Shown piece by piece: positions 60,172 to 64,000 of a stretch of 64,000 nucleotides of DNA; position 1 is the first letter of the stretch; every line of letters starts with the position of its first letter. The position numbers and the translations under genes are program-made. The stretch covers positions 186,001-250,000 of the forward strand of contig JAQFVV010006849.1 of assembly GCA_028023455.1 (NCBI GenBank). Direction: 5' to 3'. The notes under the pieces were generated by a model. The model made no database searches, was not told the origin of the DNA, and was given only the letters and a program-made list of their open reading frames with translations. The DNA is from Epiperipatus broadwayi (Eukaryota > Onychophora > Udeonychophora > Euonychophora > Peripatidae).

Positions 60172-61545
60172 GTAACATCCACTGCTCTGTTAGGTTTTTT
60201 TTTACGAGTTAACTACCCATACTGGGTGACCAAATTACATCCTATCTTTAAATTTGTTTAGTCAGACAATTCAGTAAGATTTAATGGACGCAATTATTTT
60301 TCCTGGTCACACAACACCCTTTTAACTAATGTAACTACTAAAATAATGGGATCAAGTAAGCCAGCTTTTAATTTATTTGAAAGGCACCAGGATTCTGTAT
60401 CAGAATCCACTGGCTAAAACCCTTTTTATTTATTTAGTTACGATGAAATTATCTGGAAACTCCGGAGGATTGAGTTTCAGTACAGCATTGGCAAAGGTAA
60501 ATTATATTTTCAAATCTTAATAATTAACATTAATAACGTACAATGAATAATTGGTATTAGAAATAAATATTTTTATTCTAACAAATTAAAATATAAAAAT
60601 AAAAAAAAAACATTTTGAATTAATTAATTGGAAAGATGACACGCATGCTAATCCAGATGTGAATCAATTAATAAAAAAAACAGTTCAACAATTATAGTTC
60701 TTAGGTAACAAGAGTCTCTTGGAGAATAAAATTTAAAGTCTTTATCAGGATTATTTTAAGCTTATTTTAAGAATTGTTTGCAAACTTTGTCACAATCGGG
60801 AAAAGTTACTCTTAACTTACCGGTAAGTTGGTGTAGGTTTATGAGATCCCGAGCTCATAAGAATTTCCATTGGTCTCTCCTGTTGGCATCTTCCATTGTT
60901 GTTCCGTTCTATAGCTGGAGAAAAGGCATGGTGGCAGTGACCCTTTCATTGCAAAAAGCGGATCTTCACAAGGTCCGTTTCCATGCTTGTGTGACAGCTT
61001 GGTACAGCAAGTGGCGTACCTATGCAGAAGTATATTATTGCCACAGGTTATGCTTGTGAAAACCTCCAACTCTCAGACACATAACTAGAAGGTAAAGAGA
61101 AGACCTAGATCGAAGTTGTCCTCTTTTTATATCTCGATCCTGTTTTTGAAACTTCTGCACATTCTTTTGTCCTTTTATCAGCATATAAGATAATAATCTT
61201 GTACACTCTCTCTTAAATTTAAGTTACAAAGTCCTCCTTTCACAAAATCCCTCTGCCATCTTTAATTAGCTAAAATATTTTTCTTTTAGCTTATCTGGAT
61301 TAGTAATTTATGTGTCTTTTGTTCTTTCCAATTTTTACCTTAATTTTTAATTAGATACAAAAAAAAATATGGACGAAAATTTTACTTTCATTGTATGTTT
61401 TTTTAAAAAAAAATAGATTATACCAACCAAAATTTAATTGTATCTTTTTAATAAGAACGCTAAATTTACTTTTTCCTTTTTTTCTTAGCTTTTAAATATC
61501 TTACCGGATGCCAATATATTTGTACCGTATAAACAAACGGTATTA
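60172..61545. mobile_element. Unidentified 1.37-kb insertion in LINE copy C
   Basis: LINE copies A (11485) and B (31790) are uninterrupted here. The insertion begins TGTAACATCC, which would suit the start of a long terminal repeat, but no matching CA end or clear TSD was found, and about 13 bp of LINE are missing at the junction. A locally GC-rich block (60780-61080) stands out. It contains the 16-bp perfect palindrome AACTTACCGGTAAGTT at 60814-60829, which reads as a splice-donor-like GGTAAGT on both strands. Open frames of 93 codons (plus, 60778-61059) and 76 codons (minus, 60839-61069) overlap there; neither has a recognisable domain. Confidence 0.5.
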
Positions 61546-62561
61546 AAAAACTAATATTCACAGTGATATTCCTAATCTTCATAAACATTCCAATGAATTT
61601 AAATCAGAACTTGCAAATTGTTTTTTAAATATTAACAGATTTTGAAGATAATTTATATTTGAATGAAATCAATAGGAAGATATACTTATCCACTATTAAG
61701 AACTGCAACAAAGATAGCTGCTATAAAAAAACAGCAATTGACTAGTAAAATATGAAGAAAAGAAGGAATCTGAAAATATATAAACATAATCCTAGAATTT
61801 TGTAAATTATACAAAGTAACAATATAAGATAATATAATTATAAATTAGTTAGAAAAGTGAGTAAAAATATCAAAAGTATAATACAAAATCTTAATACTAG
61901 TAGAAACTTGTTTCTGCAATAAGAAAGATAGAACTATTACAAAAAGAGAGATGACAACATGAACTGTGTTGAAGACTTCTATAAAGATTTATATACCAAT
62001 AAAAGTACGAAAAATATCCCCATACAATTTACCACATCTTACTGCCCATAATTTTAAGTGAAGAAATGAGGCATGCAATTAAATCTATGAAGAACAGAAA
62101 AACTACAAGTTGTGTTAGAATTATAATCAATTTCTTAAAAGCGGCAGCTGAAGAAATTGAAAACTATTTCACAAAATTATATACCAAATGTCAAAATAAG
62201 ATATCAGACAATTAAAAGAATGCAGTAGTAATATTAATATTTAAATAAAATTATAAAGAAAATATTAGAAGTTACAGACCTATCAGTCTATTATCAGTTC
62301 TATATAAAATTTTCAATAAACTCAAGCTTTGGATATTAACCAATGAAAAGTAAAAGCAAGATTTAAAACCTGGTTTAAGCACAGTCAATCATATCCAAGT
62401 ATTTAAAAAAGTTATGAAAACAGCCAATGAATGTGAACTTCCATGATGCTTTGGATTTGTTGATTATAAAAATGCATTCAATTGTATAAACCTTTTTATC
62501 GGTGATTAAAGCATTGGATCATCATGATATAGACCTTGGATATTGTCACATTCTGAAGAAT

Positions 62562-62968
62562 AACCACTAAACATCACATGGTCACCATTTCATATGCTTG
62601 CTCATAACTGTTATTAAAACAGGCAAACTCTCCATACAGTAGTGCCACTCAGTGCAAGCCAGAGTAATCAATGGTTCCAGAAGGCTTGTGCATAAAATCC
62701 CTATCTAGTGCCTACTAATCCAATATCCCCAGACTAGTTTGTGAATTTCATCAGTGAGGAGCCTTGGATCTGAGAGCACTGCACCTAGATCTTAGGGTCT
62801 AATGCAACTCTCCAGCAACCACCTTTTATCTCTACTTAACTACAAAACTGTGTTCAAAATTGAGTAGGCACTAGATGGGGATTTTATGCACAAGCTTTCT
62901 GGCATCCATTTATTATTCTGGCTTGCACTGAATGGCACTGTTCTATGGAGAGTTTTGCCTGTTTTAAA
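62562..62968 (-). mobile_element. Hammerhead-bearing foldback element (family 2), copy 3
   Basis: A 407-bp insertion in LINE copy C with the perfect 10-bp TSD TCTGAAGAAT (62552-62561 and 62969-62978); LINE copy B (~32795) shows the single uninterrupted version. Inverted arms of ~105 bp (62615-~62722 and ~62866-62966) enclose the diverged ribozyme. A ~53-bp non-inverted leader (62562-62614, ACCACTAAACATCACATGG) is shared with copies 1 and 2. Non-coding. Confidence 0.8.
62718..62769 (-). ncRNA. Hammerhead remnant (family 2), GAAA lost
   Basis: Minus strand keeps ATCCAAGG..CCTCA, CTGATGA, ACTAGTC and TGGGGATATTGGAT. About eight bases including the 3' side of stem II and most of GAAA are deleted. 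Inactive. Confidence 0.6.
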
Positions 62969-64000
62969 TCTGAAGAATATTACTCAAAATACAACAGTAA
63001 TGATTAGTTTACATAGAGATTCTATGAAAATTAATATTGAAAAAATTATGTGAATTAGTGACTCCATATCTGCAAATGTTTCACAATAGTTTTGCAAGAA
63101 GTATTTTGCAAATGGAAATGGAAAGTTAAGAGATTAAAAGTAAATGGAGATTATTTAAGTCATCTACATTTTGTTTTTGAAAATAATGCTTCAAGACTTC
63201 AGGAAATGTTGCAAAAGTTATCACACGAAAGTAAAAAATTAGAACTAAAAAAAGTAAAATAATTTTCAATGGATTTTTTGATAGAAGAAAATAAAGATTG
63301 ATAATATTGATCTAGAAAAGGCTAAAAACTACAAATATCTTGGTCCAATAATTAATAAAAATGTCAACTTAATGGATAAAATTAATTATAGAATTAAATT
63401 TGGATGGAATGTTTTTGGTAGAAATAACTTTATATTAAAAGTAAATATGTCTATTTGTTTGAAAAGGAATGTTTTTAATAAATATGTTTTTCCAGTTGTT
63501 ACTCATGAATCTGAGACATGGGCACTTAACTAAAAAACAATATTTAGATCTAAGACCATTTTATGAATTATAATGAGATATATGATAGGAGTAACAAGAA
63601 AGGATTGAAAACAAAATATATGAATGAGAGAACTACAGATGTTATTGATATCATTGAAAGAATTAAGAAACTGAAGTGAAGCTGAGCTGGAAATATTTTT
63701 AGAAGAGATGACAGTAGATAAATAGTAGAAATATTAAAATTGATTGCAATAGATTGTAAAACATCCAGAAAGTTACCACATATAAGATGGAGATGGAATA
63801 CGGAAGTGTGCTCTGGAGAAATTATGCTAAAGATCAGAAAAACTGGATTAACCTTGGAGAGACTTTCAACCCACAGTAGTTTAATAATGATTGAAAATGA
63901 TGATAGTCATATGAATATAACATATATGTGCACATACTCTAGTCATTTTAACAAACTTATAAATAACTTGACTTATCAAATTTGTAATACTGATAATATA

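Larger units (their letters stand above)
59565..63910 (+). pseudogene. RTE-like LINE, copy C
   Basis: Third copy of the LINE. The endonuclease part is well readable at 59748-60175: N-E-N-T-V-D-K-F-G-Y, then K-W-x-W-A-W-K-K-P ... L-N-Y-I-L-I, then G-N-D-H-Q-L-V-T. This fits the C-terminal half of an endonuclease/exonuclease/phosphatase domain with its S/N-D-H motif. The reverse transcriptase and tail follow from 61545 to 63910 in broken frames (Y-K-Y-L-G-P-I-I near 63330; W-A-L-N near 63520). It is interrupted by an unidentified 1.37-kb insertion (60172-61545) and a family 2 hammerhead element (62562-62968). Inactive. Confidence 0.8.

Overview
This window is about 64 kb of very AT-rich animal (metazoan, probably invertebrate) DNA. 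The animal assignment rests on tandem C2H2 zinc-finger arrays, Penelope-like retroelements, an RTE-like LINE and a hAT transposase remnant. The species or phylum cannot be fixed from the sequence. No bacterial gene, CRISPR array, rRNA or complete tRNA was seen.

Large-scale layout: the window is a tandem triplication of a unit of roughly 20 kb. Unit A runs from about 550 to 20.2 kb, unit B from about 20.2 to 40.7 kb, and unit C from about 40.7 kb to beyond the end. Each unit starts with a minus-strand C2H2 zinc-finger gene (ZNF-A 553-~2240, ZNF-B 20213-~22290, ZNF-C ~40710-42560). Each continues through a collinear AT-rich spacer and carries a decayed plus-strand RTE-like LINE. Only ZNF-B is close to intact: about 15 fingers, broken by one homopolymer frameshift. 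ZNF-A and ZNF-C are pseudogenes. Because the three units can be read against each other, insertions stand out as sequence present in one unit and absent from the others, often bordered by a target-site duplication (TSD).

Unit-specific insertions: (1) a palindromic pair of Penelope-like elements (PLEs; reverse transcriptase plus GIY-YIG endonuclease), head to head, with a 13-bp TSD (47721-52217); (2) a second degenerate PLE fragment (about 45945-46990); (3) a hAT transposase pseudogene (about 53480-55060, minus); (4) an unidentified 1.37-kb, locally GC-rich insertion inside LINE copy C (60172-61545); (5) about 3 kb present only in unit A (about 6966-9985) with a possible GC-rich first exon; (6) a palindromic tandem repeat at 26461-27118.

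Most striking are several families of small non-autonomous elements carrying what I read as type I hammerhead self-cleaving ribozymes (HHRs) with very short stem III, in tandem, foldback and inverted layouts with 9-18 bp TSDs. Family 1 is a 2.06-kb palindromic array (37291-39349) of ~369-bp units with five complete HHRs, plus a small foldback element with a sixth, diverged HHR. One copy ends within one base of the predicted cleavage site. Family 2 is a foldback family (11876-12448, 45414-45856, 62562-62968, plus fragments). Family 3 has a canonical stem II hairpin (18684-19178, ~39862-40370, 58697-59150). Family 4 is a 221-bp hairpin insertion (30981-31201). They resemble metazoan retrozymes, whose HHRs are related to those of PLEs, and they sit here beside PLE copies that could be the source of mobilising enzymes. 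That functional link is inference.
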